Shown in pieces: positions 14,995 through 23,447 of a stretch of DNA of 64,000 bases (position 1 is its first letter; each line of letters starts with the position of its first letter). The notes beneath the pieces are model-generated. The model ran no database searches. It saw only the letters and a list, made by a program, of their open reading frames with translations, and was not told the DNA's origin. A program made the translations under genes and the position numbers. This DNA comes from Beduinella massiliensis (GTDB taxonomy: Bacteria > Bacillota > Clostridia > Christensenellales > Aristaeellaceae), in contig NZ_LT963430.1 of the NCBI RefSeq assembly GCF_900199405.1, positions 3,669,894-3,733,893 on the forward strand. The letters run 5' to 3'.

Positions 14995-17106
14995 ATGAAG
15001 GAAGCCGCTTCCACCGCCCGGCTGTTCGGCCAAAACGTCTTCAACGACGCCGTCATGTGCGAACGCCTGCCAAAGAAAATGTACGACGAGCTCAAAAAAA
15101 GCCTCGACAGGGGCGAGGAACTCAGCCCCGCCATCGCGGAGGCCATCGCCGGGGCGATGCGGGACTGGGCAATCGAGCGCGGCGCAACGCATTATACGCA
15201 CTGGTTTCAGCCGCTGACCGGGGTTACGGCTGAAAAGCACGACTCCTTTCTGCATCCGCTGCCCGATGGCAAGGCGGCGATGGACTTCTCGGGAAAGGAG
15301 CTCATCAAAGGAGAGCCCGACGCATCCTCCTTTCCCTCCGGCGGTCTCAGGGCGACGTTCGAGGCGCGCGGCTATTCGGTCTGGGATTGCACGTCCCCGG
15401 CCTTCCTGCGGGAAGGGGCGGGCGGCGTAACGCTCGTCATCCCCACGGCGTTTTGCGCCTACACCGGCGAGGCGCTGGATAAAAAAACGCCGTTGCTGCG
15501 CTCGATGGAGGTCTTGAGCCGGGAAGCGCTGCGCATCGAGCGATTGTTCGGAAACAGCGCCGCCAAGCGCGTCATCCCCTCGGTCGGCCCGGAGCAGGAG
15601 TACTTCCTGATCGACCGCGATCTGTACCTGAAGCGCAAGGACCTGTTTTTCACCGGCCGCACGCTGTTTGGCGCGATGCCGCCCAAAGGTCAGGAAATGG
15701 AGGACCACTACTTCGGCTCGATCAAGGAGCGCGTGGGCGCTTATATGAAGGATTTGAACGAGGAACTTTGGAAGATGGGCGTAAGCGCCAAGACCCAGCA
15801 CAACGAGGTCGCGCCCGCGCAGCACGAGCTCGCGACGGTTTACGCCACCGCCAACATCGCAAGCGATCATAATCAGCTCGTCATGGACACCATGAAGAAG
15901 GTCGCGCTGCGCCACGGACTCGTCTGTCTGCTGCATGAAAAGCCGTTCGCGGGCGTCAACGGGTCCGGCAAGCACAACAACTGGTCGCTCATTACGGACG
16001 AAGGGAAAAACCTGCTCGACCCCGGCAAGAATCCGCACGAGAACCTCGAATTCCTGCTGATGCTGACCGCCATCCTGAAGGCCGTAGACGACCACGCGGA
16101 CGTCCTGCGCTTCAGCGCCGCGAACCCCGGCAACGATCATCGCCTGGGCGCAAACGAAGCGCCGCCCGCAATCATCTCCGTCTTTCTGGGCGAGCAGCTG
16201 GAGGACGTGGTGGAGCAGATCGTCGCAGGCCACTTGCAGCACAGCAAGAAGGGAGAACGGATGAAGATCGGCGTATCGACACTTCCCTTCATTAAAAAGG
16301 ACGCGACCGACCGCAACCGCACATCCCCCTTCGCCTTTACCGGCAACAAGTTTGAGTTCCGCATGGTTCCCTCCAGCGCATCCATCGCCGGGCCCAACTG
16401 CGTGCTCAACACCCTCGTCGCCGACGCGCTGCACGGCTTTGCCGATGAGCTGGAAAAGGCAGACGACTTCGACGGTGCGCTCAAGGCGCTGATCACCCGC
16501 GAAATTACCGCGCACCAGCGCATCGTCTTCGGCGGGAACGGCTACAGCGAGGCATGGGTCGAGGAAGCCCGGCGCCGCGATCTGCCGAACATCGACAACA
16601 TGGTGGACGCCGTCGCAGCCTTCTCGTCGCGGGAGACGGTCGAGCTCTTCGGCAAATACGGAGTGCTCAGCGAGGCCGAGGTGCGTTCGCGGGCGGAAAT
16701 CAGCTACGAGACGTACGGCAAGGCGCTCGCCATCGAGGCGCATACCATGGTCGACATGGCTTCAAGGGACATTTTCCCCGCGGTCATTTCCTTCATCTCC
16801 ACTCTGGCCGATTCCATCGGGGCGGTCAGGCGCTGCAGCGAGCGCGCGGACGTCAGCGTCCAGGAATCGCTGCTCATCGAAGCCAGCGATCTGTTAAAGG
16901 AAGCGAAGGAGGCCCTCTCCGCGCTGCTGGAGGCCGCCGAATATGCCGGCCGCGCGCCGGAGGGCAGGCCGCGCGCCGAAGCGTATCGCGACCGTGTGCT
17001 CCCCGCCATGGCGGCGCTGCGCGCGCCGGTGGACAGGCTGGAGACGCTCATGCCCGCGGACGTCTGGCCCATGCCCACCTATGGCGACCTGCTGTTTAAG
17101 ATTTAA
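14995..17106 (+). CDS. glnN: Glutamine synthetase type III
   Basis: ATP-dependent formation of glutamine from glutamate and ammonium, the main ammonium-assimilation step. At 703 residues it matches the GSIII size (about 700), and the hallmark segments are present: HYTHWFQPLTG, PSVGPEQEYFLID, AKTQHNEVAPAQHELA, NGSGKHNNWSL and RNRTSPFAFTGNKFEFRM. The ATG follows AAGGGGG by about 10 bases. It is monocistronic, with a regulatory leader upstream and a strong inverted repeat downstream. Confidence 0.97.
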   Translation: MKEAASTARLFGQNVFNDAVMCERLPKKMYDELKKSLDRGEELSPAIAEAIAGAMRDWAIERGATHYTHWFQPLTGVTAEKHDSFLHPLPDGKAAMDFSGKELIKGEPDASSFPSGGLRATFEARGYSVWDCTSPAFLREGAGGVTLVIPTAFCAYTGEALDKKTPLLRSMEVLSREALRIERLFGNSAAKRVIPSVGPEQEYFLIDRDLYLKRKDLFFTGRTLFGAMPPKGQEMEDHYFGSIKERVGAYMKDLNEELWKMGVSAKTQHNEVAPAQHELATVYATANIASDHNQLVMDTMKKVALRHGLVCLLHEKPFAGVNGSGKHNNWSLITDEGKNLLDPGKNPHENLEFLLMLTAILKAVDDHADVLRFSAANPGNDHRLGANEAPPAIISVFLGEQLEDVVEQIVAGHLQHSKKGERMKIGVSTLPFIKKDATDRNRTSPFAFTGNKFEFRMVPSSASIAGPNCVLNTLVADALHGFADELEKADDFDGALKALITREITAHQRIVFGGNGYSEAWVEEARRRDLPNIDNMVDAVAAFSSRETVELFGKYGVLSEAEVRSRAEISYETYGKALAIEAHTMVDMASRDIFPAVISFISTLADSIGAVRRCSERADVSVQESLLIEASDLLKEAKEALSALLEAAEYAGRAPEGRPRAEAYRDRVLPAMAALRAPVDRLETLMPADVWPMPTYGDLLFKI

Positions 17107-17130
17107 CATCCTTTCGCCGCGCGCACGCAA

Positions 17131-17171
17131 AGAGGTCCCCCGTCCGACGATATGCCGGACGGGGGACCTCT
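17131..17171. terminator. Strong inverted repeat after glnN
   Basis: A perfect 16-bp stem (AGAGGTCCCCCGTCCG at 17131-17146 with its complement at 17156-17171) and a 9-nt loop between the convergent genes glnN and the FMN-binding gene. There is no T-run, so it may act as a barrier or 3'-end stabiliser rather than a classical intrinsic terminator. Confidence 0.55.
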
Positions 17172-17215
17172 CTATGTACCCGCAGACGATCCTATCAAAG
17201 AGCTGTTCGGTTCGC

Positions 17216-17971
17216 TTATTGCGCGGCGCCACAGTTGGCGCAGTCCGCGCCGGTCAGATAGACTTTGGCCTGCGCCAGCGCCTTCGCGGACTGATCCGGG
17301 CAGGAGGAACCGTTGGAGCCGTGGCAGAGGATCCCGGCCATGCGCTCGACGCAGTAGTCGATGGTCTGGTTTTCGCACAGCGCGCCGAAGCCCTTAGAGG
17401 TTCCATCGCAGCCGTTAAACACCCTCAAATCATGTACGGTCAAGTCGTCTTCCTTGATGGCAAAGGTGATCTGGTCAGAGCAGGTGGTGCCCTGCGTCGT
17501 GTAGTCGAAGTAGCGGTAGCCTTCAACCGCCTCGCCCTCGGCGGGCTTCTCAATCTCCTTGAGCAGCATGCAGGGCGGCAGGATGACGGGCGCCTGCGGA
17601 TCGACGAAGCCGAGGGAAGCAGGATCCGCGCCCGCCTCCGTCAAAGCCGCGGCGACGGCCACGAGCAGGCCGTTGCTGGAAAGCGTCGCGCCGGAAACCG
17701 CCTCAACCTCCAGGGACTGCTTCTCTACGATCTGAGCCGTCAGCGCTTCCATCGCCGCACCGCCGATCGTGGGGGTCTCCTGATTCTCGAGCACTTTGAT
17801 CGATTCGATCCTGTCCTCGCCCAGCGTTACTTCAACCTTGAGTTCGTCGCCCTTGTAGCCCTCGCCAGCGCCCGTATAGGTGCCGGGTGTAAAGGCCGCC
17901 GCCAGCGCGGCGGTAGAGAGCAGGCAAAGCGCAAGCGCCGCGCACATCGCCTTTAGAAATTTGCATTTCAT
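17216..17971 (-). CDS. Exported FMN-binding plus TSCPD-domain protein
   Basis: A 251-residue exported fusion. After a Sec signal peptide (LKAMCAALALCLLSTAALAA) comes an FMN-binding domain (residues 28-115: GTYTGAGEGYKGDELKVEV and VSGATLSSNGLL, the site where FMN is attached to Thr by ApbE in related domains). The second half is a Cys-rich TSCPD domain (GTTCSDQITF, FNGCDGTSKGF, CVERMAGILC, GSSCPDQ, DCANCG). TSCPD domains are otherwise known from the C-terminus of B12-dependent ribonucleotide reductases and as small cytosolic proteins. It is 30 bp downstream of another exported TSCPD gene, so the two form an operon. A periplasm-like redox role is inferred; the substrate is unknown. Confidence 0.82.
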   Translation of the reverse strand: MKCKFLKAMCAALALCLLSTAALAAAFTPGTYTGAGEGYKGDELKVEVTLGEDRIESIKVLENQETPTIGGAAMEALTAQIVEKQSLEVEAVSGATLSSNGLLVAVAAALTEAGADPASLGFVDPQAPVILPPCMLLKEIEKPAEGEAVEGYRYFDYTTQGTTCSDQITFAIKEDDLTVHDLRVFNGCDGTSKGFGALCENQTIDYCVERMAGILCHGSNGSSCPDQSAKALAQAKVYLTGADCANCGAAQ

Positions 17972-18001
17972 AATCGGAACACTCCTTATCCAGTAATCTC
18001 G

Positions 18002-18556
18002 TTAATTTCCCGCGACCGTCTTGCAGATTTCGCCCGGCGCGTTCACGCAGCCCGTGCACTCGATACCCTTGATGATGCGCATGGCCTGCTGAATGCCGAA
18101 AGCGAGCTGCATCGGGCAGGAAGAGCCGGACTTCTTGAGCATGCAGATAACTCCTTTGAGCAGATCCGCGACCTCCTGCGCCGGCCGCCCCTCGGCCATC
18201 GCAGAAATGCCCTGCGTACCGCCGTTGCAGCCGCCGTCGTACACGACGTTTTTCAAGATCATGTCGTCGCCTTCCAGATCGAACGTGACGCTCTTGGAAC
18301 AGGTGCGTCCGTCGGTCGTAAATTTAAAGGAACGGACTCCCGCCTTGGCATCCGCGCCCGTCGTCTCCTCGATCAGCTGGCAGGGCGGCGCGCTCGGAAT
18401 CCACTCAAAATCCTTCTGCGCGGGCGCTTCGTCCTCTGCGATCACGCTCATCACCGGGTTCAGGGTGCTCACGGCGGCCAAACCCACAGCCGCCTTCAGC
18501 GTCGCCTTCATGAACTCGCGGCGATTCTGAAGCACTTCCACCTTTTTCTCCATCAT
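18002..18556 (-). CDS. Tat-type exported TSCPD-domain protein
   Basis: A 184-residue protein with a twin-arginine-like leader (NRREFMKATLKAAVGL, residues 11-26) and a TSCPD domain (GRTCSKSVTFDLEG, YDGGCNGGTQG, GVICMLKKSGSSCP, ECTGCVNAPGEIC). The Cys pattern is the same as in the adjacent FMN-binding/TSCPD protein, so the pair probably act together. A Tat leader implies export after folding, typical of cofactor-bearing redox proteins, which suggests a metal or flavin is loaded in the cytoplasm. The start is supported by GGGAGG nine bases upstream. It is divergent from a two-component system. Confidence 0.78.
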   Translation of the reverse strand: MMEKKVEVLQNRREFMKATLKAAVGLAAVSTLNPVMSVIAEDEAPAQKDFEWIPSAPPCQLIEETTGADAKAGVRSFKFTTDGRTCSKSVTFDLEGDDMILKNVVYDGGCNGGTQGISAMAEGRPAQEVADLLKGVICMLKKSGSSCPMQLAFGIQQAMRIIKGIECTGCVNAPGEICKTVAGN

Positions 18557-18709
18557 AATTTGTTTCCTCCCATTCTCCTAAGTCTGCGCCCGGCGTTCAG
18601 TCCGGACTCTGGCAGCGCCGAATCCATTCGTCCACTTTTTCACAAAGCGGCCGAAAAAAAACGGCCTTGTGCTGTCATGAGGACAGGATACAAGGAATCC
18701 GTGACAAAT

Positions 18710-18738
18710 TTGTGTTTTTTTTAGCCCGTTTTTATGAT
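18710..18738 (+). promoter_or_regulatory. Probable promoter of two-component operon
   Basis: TTGTGT, 17-bp spacer, TATGAT, about 60 bp before the response-regulator ATG and within the divergent intergenic region shared with the TSCPD genes. Confidence 0.5.
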
Positions 18739-18799
18739 AAAATGAAGCGCATACATTCGTAACCATCCGCTGCGGTAAGGGCAGCGCCGGAGGAACAAC

Positions 18800-19498
18800 A
18801 TGGATAAGATTCTGATTGCAGACGACAATCTGCAGATCACAAGAATCCTGAGCGAATTCATTCGCCGGGAGGGCTTCGAGCCCGTCGTCGCCTATGACGG
18901 AGCGCAGGCGCTGGAGTGTTTCGCGCAAGATCGCTTCGCGATGCTGCTGCTCGACGTCATGATGCCCAAAATAGACGGCTTCGAGCTTTGCCGGAAGATA
19001 CGCCGCGTATCGAGCGTTCCCATCATCCTTATTACCGCCCGGGGCGAGGATTTTGAGCGCATCATGGGGCTGGACATCGGAGCGGACGATTACATCGTCA
19101 AGCCCTTTTCCGGCGAAGAGGTCATGGCGCGGGTTCGCGCGGTGCTGCGGCGCATCGAGCGCCCCGCCGAAAACGGCAGATCGCGGCAGCTCGTCTTTGA
19201 CAACCTGTCGATTTTTCTGGACGACGCAATCGTCACCATCGACGGCAAGCGCGTGCCCTTGACCAAAAAGGAATTGGAAATCCTGTGGACGCTGGCGGAA
19301 AACCGGGAGAAGCTGTTTTCCCGGGATGCGCTGCTCAGCCTGCTTTGGGGCTACGACTACTTCGGCGACAGCCGCACCGTGGACAGCCACGTAAAGCGGC
19401 TGCGCGCAAAGCTGGACGCTGTACCGCACCCCCGTTGGCAGATTAAGACCGTTTGGGGCATGGGCTATAAGTTTGAGGCCGCGGATGATGAAGCATAA
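18800..19498 (+). CDS. OmpR-family response regulator
   Basis: A 232-residue regulator with an intact receiver domain: acidic pair (LIADDN), phospho-acceptor Asp (LLLDVMMP), Thr (LITARGED) and Lys (YIVKPF). The C-terminal winged helix is of the OmpR/PhoB type (VPLTKKELEILWTLAENR; TVDSHVKRLRAKLD). The ATG follows GCCGGAGGAACAAC. The downstream histidine-kinase gene overlaps its 3' end by 14 bp. It is divergent from the exported TSCPD pair, which are plausible targets. Confidence 0.94.
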   Translation: MDKILIADDNLQITRILSEFIRREGFEPVVAYDGAQALECFAQDRFAMLLLDVMMPKIDGFELCRKIRRVSSVPIILITARGEDFERIMGLDIGADDYIVKPFSGEEVMARVRAVLRRIERPAENGRSRQLVFDNLSIFLDDAIVTIDGKRVPLTKKELEILWTLAENREKLFSRDALLSLLWGYDYFGDSRTVDSHVKRLRAKLDAVPHPRWQIKTVWGMGYKFEAADDEA

Positions 19499-20972
19499 AA
19501 TCTCACGGCGTCTGATCGGATATTTTTCCGCCGTGCTGCTGCTCTTTTCCATGGTCGTAGGCGGGCTCTTCTTCCTCCTCTTTACGCTGCATACCGCTGA
19601 ACTGCAGGCGCAGGATCTGCGCTTGCACGCCGCCTCCATCGCGGATACCGTCTCGCAGTTCCTGCAAAACTACTGCGAAGGCAGCTGCAACGGCGGCGGC
19701 TTTCGCGCGTATCTTCGTTTCGTCGGCGATTTCGCCATGAGCGACCTGTGGCTGGTGGATAAAGCGGGACGGACGGTCGAGCTGGGACAAAGCGCCGGTT
19801 CCGCGCCCGCAGCGCCGCTGGAGCCGGACATTGCGGAGCTCGCCCGCGCGGTGCTGAGCGAGGGCAGCGTGGCAAGCGCCTCATCCTCGCTCTTTTTCGA
19901 TTCGACCCTGACCGTCGGCGCCCCCGTAAAGGGTGCGGACGACGTCGCGGCGTATGCGCTGCTGCTGCGCCGCAAAATCGACGCCGTTGGCCGCGCTCAG
20001 CAAGACGGCCTCGTCATTCTGGCCTTTTGCCTCCTGACCGCGCTGGTGCTGGCTTCGGCGCTTTCCGTGCTGCTCGCGAGGCGTTTCGTCACGCCGCTCA
20101 AACGGATGGCGCGCGCGACGGAACAAATTATGGATGGCGATTACGCCGCGCGTACAGAGGTTTCGCAAAGCGACGAAATCGGCGCCCTTGCCCGTCATAT
20201 CGACGAGCTGTCCGCGAGGCTTTGCACCGCCGAATCGGAACGCAAAGAGATGGAGCAGATGCGCCAGGACTTTCTCTCCACCATCTCTCACGAATTGCGC
20301 ACGCCGGTTACGGTCATCAAGGGCTCGCTGGAGGTGCTGAACGAAGGGCTCGTCACCTCCGCCGGCGAGGTCAAAGCGTACGTGCGTCAGATGCTCTCCG
20401 ACATCACCCATTTGCAAAGACTTGTAAACGACCTGCTCGAGTTGACACGCCTCCAAAACGCGGGCTTTCAAATCGATAAGACGCTGCTCAATCTGGACGA
20501 CGTATTGACGGAGGCCGTGCGCGCCATGCGCCGGGTTAGCGAGCCCCGGCATATTTCCATCGTCTACACGAATGCGGTCGGTCCTTTTCTGGTCTATGGC
20601 GATTATGGCCGGCTGCGCCAAATGTTTACCGTCGTCCTCGACAATGCCGTGAAATTCTCCGCGGCCGGAGGCTCGGTAGAGGTGGAAGTGACGGAGACGC
20701 CTGAAGGCTGTGCCGTCACGTTGACCGACCACGGACAGGGCATTGAGCCGCAGGAATTGGACCATATCTTCGACCGCTTCTTTTCCAAGCGCGGTACGCA
20801 AAACGTCGCAGGCAGCGGCCTCGGCCTATCGATCGCCCGCGAAATTGCAGCGCGGCACGATGTAGAGGTGCGTTGCGAAAGCACGCCCGGGGTCAGAACC
20901 TGTTTCTCGTTCCACTTTTTGCGAACCCTCTTCCCGGATGGGCGAACGGCAACGGACGCCCCCTCCTTTTAA
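19485..20972 (+). CDS. Membrane histidine kinase
   Basis: A 495-residue sensor kinase paired with the preceding regulator. TM1 at residues 10-33, an extracytoplasmic sensor of about 125 residues, TM2 (LVILAFCLLTALVLASALS), HAMP, H-box (STISHELRTPVTVIKGS), N-box (VLDNAVKFS), G1 (DHGQGIEPQELDHIF) and G2 (GSGLGLSIAREIAA). The sensor has a C-x3-C pair at residues 64 and 68 (CEGSC), which could be a disulfide or metal switch; the linked genes encode Cys-rich exported proteins. The start at ATG 19485 is preceded by GAGG six bases upstream. Confidence 0.92.
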   Translation: MMKHKISRRLIGYFSAVLLLFSMVVGGLFFLLFTLHTAELQAQDLRLHAASIADTVSQFLQNYCEGSCNGGGFRAYLRFVGDFAMSDLWLVDKAGRTVELGQSAGSAPAAPLEPDIAELARAVLSEGSVASASSSLFFDSTLTVGAPVKGADDVAAYALLLRRKIDAVGRAQQDGLVILAFCLLTALVLASALSVLLARRFVTPLKRMARATEQIMDGDYAARTEVSQSDEIGALARHIDELSARLCTAESERKEMEQMRQDFLSTISHELRTPVTVIKGSLEVLNEGLVTSAGEVKAYVRQMLSDITHLQRLVNDLLELTRLQNAGFQIDKTLLNLDDVLTEAVRAMRRVSEPRHISIVYTNAVGPFLVYGDYGRLRQMFTVVLDNAVKFSAAGGSVEVEVTETPEGCAVTLTDHGQGIEPQELDHIFDRFFSKRGTQNVAGSGLGLSIAREIAARHDVEVRCESTPGVRTCFSFHFLRTLFPDGRTATDAPSF

Positions 20973-20985
20973 AGACGCCATCACA

Positions 20986-21041
20986 AAATCAGGGAACTGG
21001 CGCAACCAATTTGCGCACAGGTTCCCTGATTTGCATTTTTT
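20986..21041 (+). terminator. Strong terminator after histidine kinase
   Basis: AAATCAGGGAAC (20986-20997) pairs with 21021-21032 (12 bp), followed by GCATTTTTT. The flanking A-tract also allows use from the opposite strand. Confidence 0.9.
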
Positions 21042-21052
21042 CCTGTGGAAGC

Positions 21053-21730
21053 TTATTCTTCGACCTTCGCGTTCATCCAACGCTCCATATGGGCAATTCC
21101 CTCCGTGATCGAATCCAGAAAGAGCTTCACGTGATACCCGTCTGCAGCCGCGTGATGGAGGGTCAGCGAAAGCGGCATGAGCACGCGCCCGCCCTCCTCC
21201 CTGTAACCGCCCAGCTCGATCATGGGCGCAAAGTAACCCTCGAAGTCCAGCAGATGCATGGAGAAGCTGCGAAAGGAGAACCACGGAATGCAGGCGATCA
21301 CGTACCGGTTCTGCGGCGGCTCTCCCTTGCGGGAAAATATGCCGTGATCGCCGCCGAAGGTTCGCTGGTCGTACAGATACCGCGCATAAAACACCGAAAA
21401 ATCGGCGTCATACTCCGTCCACAGAAACGTCATCGACCCGTCGTCCTCGTGAAAGACAGGGTATTGTGGATTGAGCGCGTTGAATCGTCCGAGCACGCCG
21501 TCCTGCAGGGAAAGGCGAAAGTCCGGCAGCGCACAGATCGCGCAGCTTATAAGGTACAGCAGCGCGGGGAAAACCTTTATTCCCAGTGCTTTCAGCCCCG
21601 CGCGCAGGTCGGTCACATCCACGTCCACGTTTACGGTAAAAGCCGTGGGCGCTACCTGCTGCGTGAAGTATTGGAAGGTTTCCCTGCGGGGCCAGTTTCT
21701 TTTATCCACCGGCGAAAATTCAGGCTTCAT
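21053..21730 (-). CDS. CatA-like chloramphenicol acetyltransferase
   Basis: A 225-residue trimeric CAT-fold acetyltransferase. The catalytic motif HHAAADGYH near residue 187 corresponds to HHxxxDG(F/Y)H of type A CATs, with the general-base His. The N-terminus (WPRRETFQYF) and PWFSFRSFSMHL also match the family. Acetyl-CoA-dependent modification of chloramphenicol is possible, but many chromosomal relatives have other hydroxyl acceptors, so resistance should not be assumed. RBS is weak (GGAG about 12 bases upstream). Confidence 0.82.
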   Translation of the reverse strand: MKPEFSPVDKRNWPRRETFQYFTQQVAPTAFTVNVDVDVTDLRAGLKALGIKVFPALLYLISCAICALPDFRLSLQDGVLGRFNALNPQYPVFHEDDGSMTFLWTEYDADFSVFYARYLYDQRTFGGDHGIFSRKGEPPQNRYVIACIPWFSFRSFSMHLLDFEGYFAPMIELGGYREEGGRVLMPLSLTLHHAAADGYHVKLFLDSITEGIAHMERWMNAKVEE

Positions 21731-21824
21731 GCCGTTTTACCATCTCCATTTCCACAATTTGGGTGCCGTCCCGTTCTTCCGTAAGCGCCTTCCCCGTGCG
21801 TATTTCGGTTCCATCGGGCAAATC

Positions 21825-22391
21825 TCATAATCCACCCGACAGCGCCCCCTTCTTTTCTTTCAGGCGTTTGGACAGGTACAGCACCAGGTCGTCGTCATTG
21901 CAAAACGGTTCGTATTGTCCCCAGATGCGGTTCTGATACCACACGCCGCTGCCGTCGGGCACATAGCCGCGCTTCACGTACATGCGCTGCGCGCTGCCGT
22001 AGCCGCTGTGCAGTCCCACGCCCAGGCAGACGACGTCCGCCCGCTCGGAGGCAATGCGCTCCGCCGTCTCTATCAGCCGGCTGCCGATTCCCCGACACCG
22101 AAACTTTTGCAGCACGCCAAAGTCCACGATTTCAGGAACGCCCGCGCCCGCGAACGGTCCGGCGTCCGCCTCGAAGTACAGGTTGACGTACCCCGCGACC
22201 TCCCCCCGGTATTCTGCGCACAGGGCGATGCAGCGCCCCGCGCTCGCGTCACGTATGCGGTTTTCATAGGCAGCCTCCTTGGAATTCCAGCCTTGCAGGC
22301 GCTCTTCCCGACAGATAATGGACACATCCGAGCGCCGAAGGGCGCGAATGACCACTTCCTCGTCCTCGTAAAACACCGTATCGCCTTCCAT
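21825..22391 (-). CDS. GNAT-family N-acetyltransferase
   Basis: A 188-residue acetyl-CoA transferase. Motif A is clear (LQKFRCRGIGSRLIETAE, with the R-G-x-G pyrophosphate-binding turn), followed by VVCLGVGLHSGYGSAQRMYVKRGYVPDGSGVWY. The start has GGGGAGG nine bases upstream. The substrate is unknown. It sits about 95 bp upstream of the CAT-like gene on the same strand, so the two may be co-transcribed. Confidence 0.85.
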   Translation of the reverse strand: MEGDTVFYEDEEVVIRALRRSDVSIICREERLQGWNSKEAAYENRIRDASAGRCIALCAEYRGEVAGYVNLYFEADAGPFAGAGVPEIVDFGVLQKFRCRGIGSRLIETAERIASERADVVCLGVGLHSGYGSAQRMYVKRGYVPDGSGVWYQNRIWGQYEPFCNDDDLVLYLSKRLKEKKGALSGGL

Positions 22392-22507
22392 TTAAAGGTT
22401 CCTCCCCTAACAATAGCCTTCATCCGCCGTCCAGCGGCGTTTGGATATACTCACTATAGCATACCTGGCAAGTGAACAGCCCCAGCAAAAACGGACAATA
22501 GACAAAG

Positions 22508-22543
22508 CCCCCTGATGTAGGGAAACAAGACTACATCAGGGGG
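22508..22543 (+). repeat. Inverted repeat masking IS remnant RBS
   Basis: CCCCCTGATGTAG (22508-22520) pairs perfectly with 22531-22543 (13 bp, 10-nt loop). The 3' arm includes the G-run that would serve as RBS for the transposase ATG at 22550. Such hairpins in IS elements block translation of read-through transcripts. Confidence 0.6.
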
Positions 22544-22549
22544 GGTAAA

Positions 22550-22826
22550 ATGATGACAAAACGAAAGGACACCAAACTGGGGGAAATAGAGCCTAAAATA
22601 GCAACCATGCGGCAAGGAGGAAAGAGTAACCGAGAGATAGCAGAGGCATTTGGTCTGGAAATAAGACAAATCAAGCAGTAGGTCACACGGTACAACCGTA
22701 AACAGGCCGGGCTGGCGGCTGGGATAACGCCGCTTCCCAAGGGCAGGCCCCGCAAGGCTGCCCCGCTTGGAGATATAGCAGCAGAGCAGGTCCAACGACT
22801 GCGGATGGAAAGCCGGTTGCCGAATT
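22550..22826 (+). pseudogene. Remnant of IS transposase helix-turn-helix ORF
   Basis: Reading from ATG 22550, the frame encodes an HTH-type transposase N-terminus (KIATMRQGGKSNREIAEAFG, then RYNRKQAGLA and the basic box PKGRPRKA). An in-frame TAG lies at 22679-22681, and the similarity ends near 22826 where the frame runs into AT-rich DNA. The pattern recalls OrfA-like proteins of IS3-related elements in Firmicutes. No DDE domain or right inverted end was found, so the element is a dead fragment. It sits at the edge of an AT-rich patch carrying the Nudix gene. Confidence 0.7.
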
Positions 22827-22867
22827 CACTGTTCACTGGCTTGAGGTTGCTTTTTTACTGCACGATT

Positions 22868-23338
22868 CTATTCCTCCACAATAATATGCCGAACCCCTTC
22901 ATCGATCTTCCGTAAACTCGTTTTTAAGAATTCAGGAACCAAATTTACTTCCGATAACCTGTCAATTGAAAGCCAATGTAACGATTCTTTTTCAGGTTGG
23001 TCTGTAAATGATCCCTCCGGGATGTCCACGTTCACGCCTTCTTTCATCAAATAGAAAAAACTGATCTCGTGATGATTCTTATTAGAAAACTGCGTAAACC
23101 GTTCCTGAACGTAAAGCAATCTATCTATATCAAATATATGTCCTGTCTCTTCAAATGCCTCACGTACAACGGCCTTGACTGTCGTTTCATTTAACTTCAC
23201 ACGACCGCCTACAGTATAATAACAATCATGATCGATATGCTTAGCCACTAACAAACGATTATTCTGTATGATCAATGCAACGGCCCTAAAGGAAAAGTCA
23301 CCTTCTGTCGTTTCAATTTGTATATTGTGTTCCTTCAT
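22868..23338 (-). CDS. Nudix hydrolase
   Basis: A 156-residue pyrophosphohydrolase with a complete Nudix box, G-x5-E-x7-REAFEETG within GGRVKLNETTVKAVVREAF and the following residues. The substrate is unknown (NTP-like nucleoside diphosphate derivative). Start MKEHN at 23338 is favoured by GAGGTGG five bases upstream. The gene and its flanks are clearly more AT-rich than all neighbours and adjoin an IS remnant, which indicates recent acquisition. Confidence 0.85.
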   Translation of the reverse strand: MKEHNIQIETTEGDFSFRAVALIIQNNRLLVAKHIDHDCYYTVGGRVKLNETTVKAVVREAFEETGHIFDIDRLLYVQERFTQFSNKNHHEISFFYLMKEGVNVDIPEGSFTDQPEKESLHWLSIDRLSEVNLVPEFLKTSLRKIDEGVRHIIVEE

Positions 23339-23447
23339 CAATTCCACCTCGCAAAGCACAAAATTCCGAATAATCGCATGAAAAGCCTCCTGTAATACGC
23401 AGATCGATCTTTAAAATCTCCTTATTATGGGCGGGTTTTAAAAACAC

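Noticed and set aside
14965-16743. 592-codon frame opposite glnN
   Set aside because: A shadow frame produced by high GC in the third codon position; the plus strand encodes glnN with all family motifs.
21053-21730. Claim of chloramphenicol resistance
   Set aside because: The catalytic motif is present, but the sequence alone cannot separate true CATs from other acetyltransferases of the fold.
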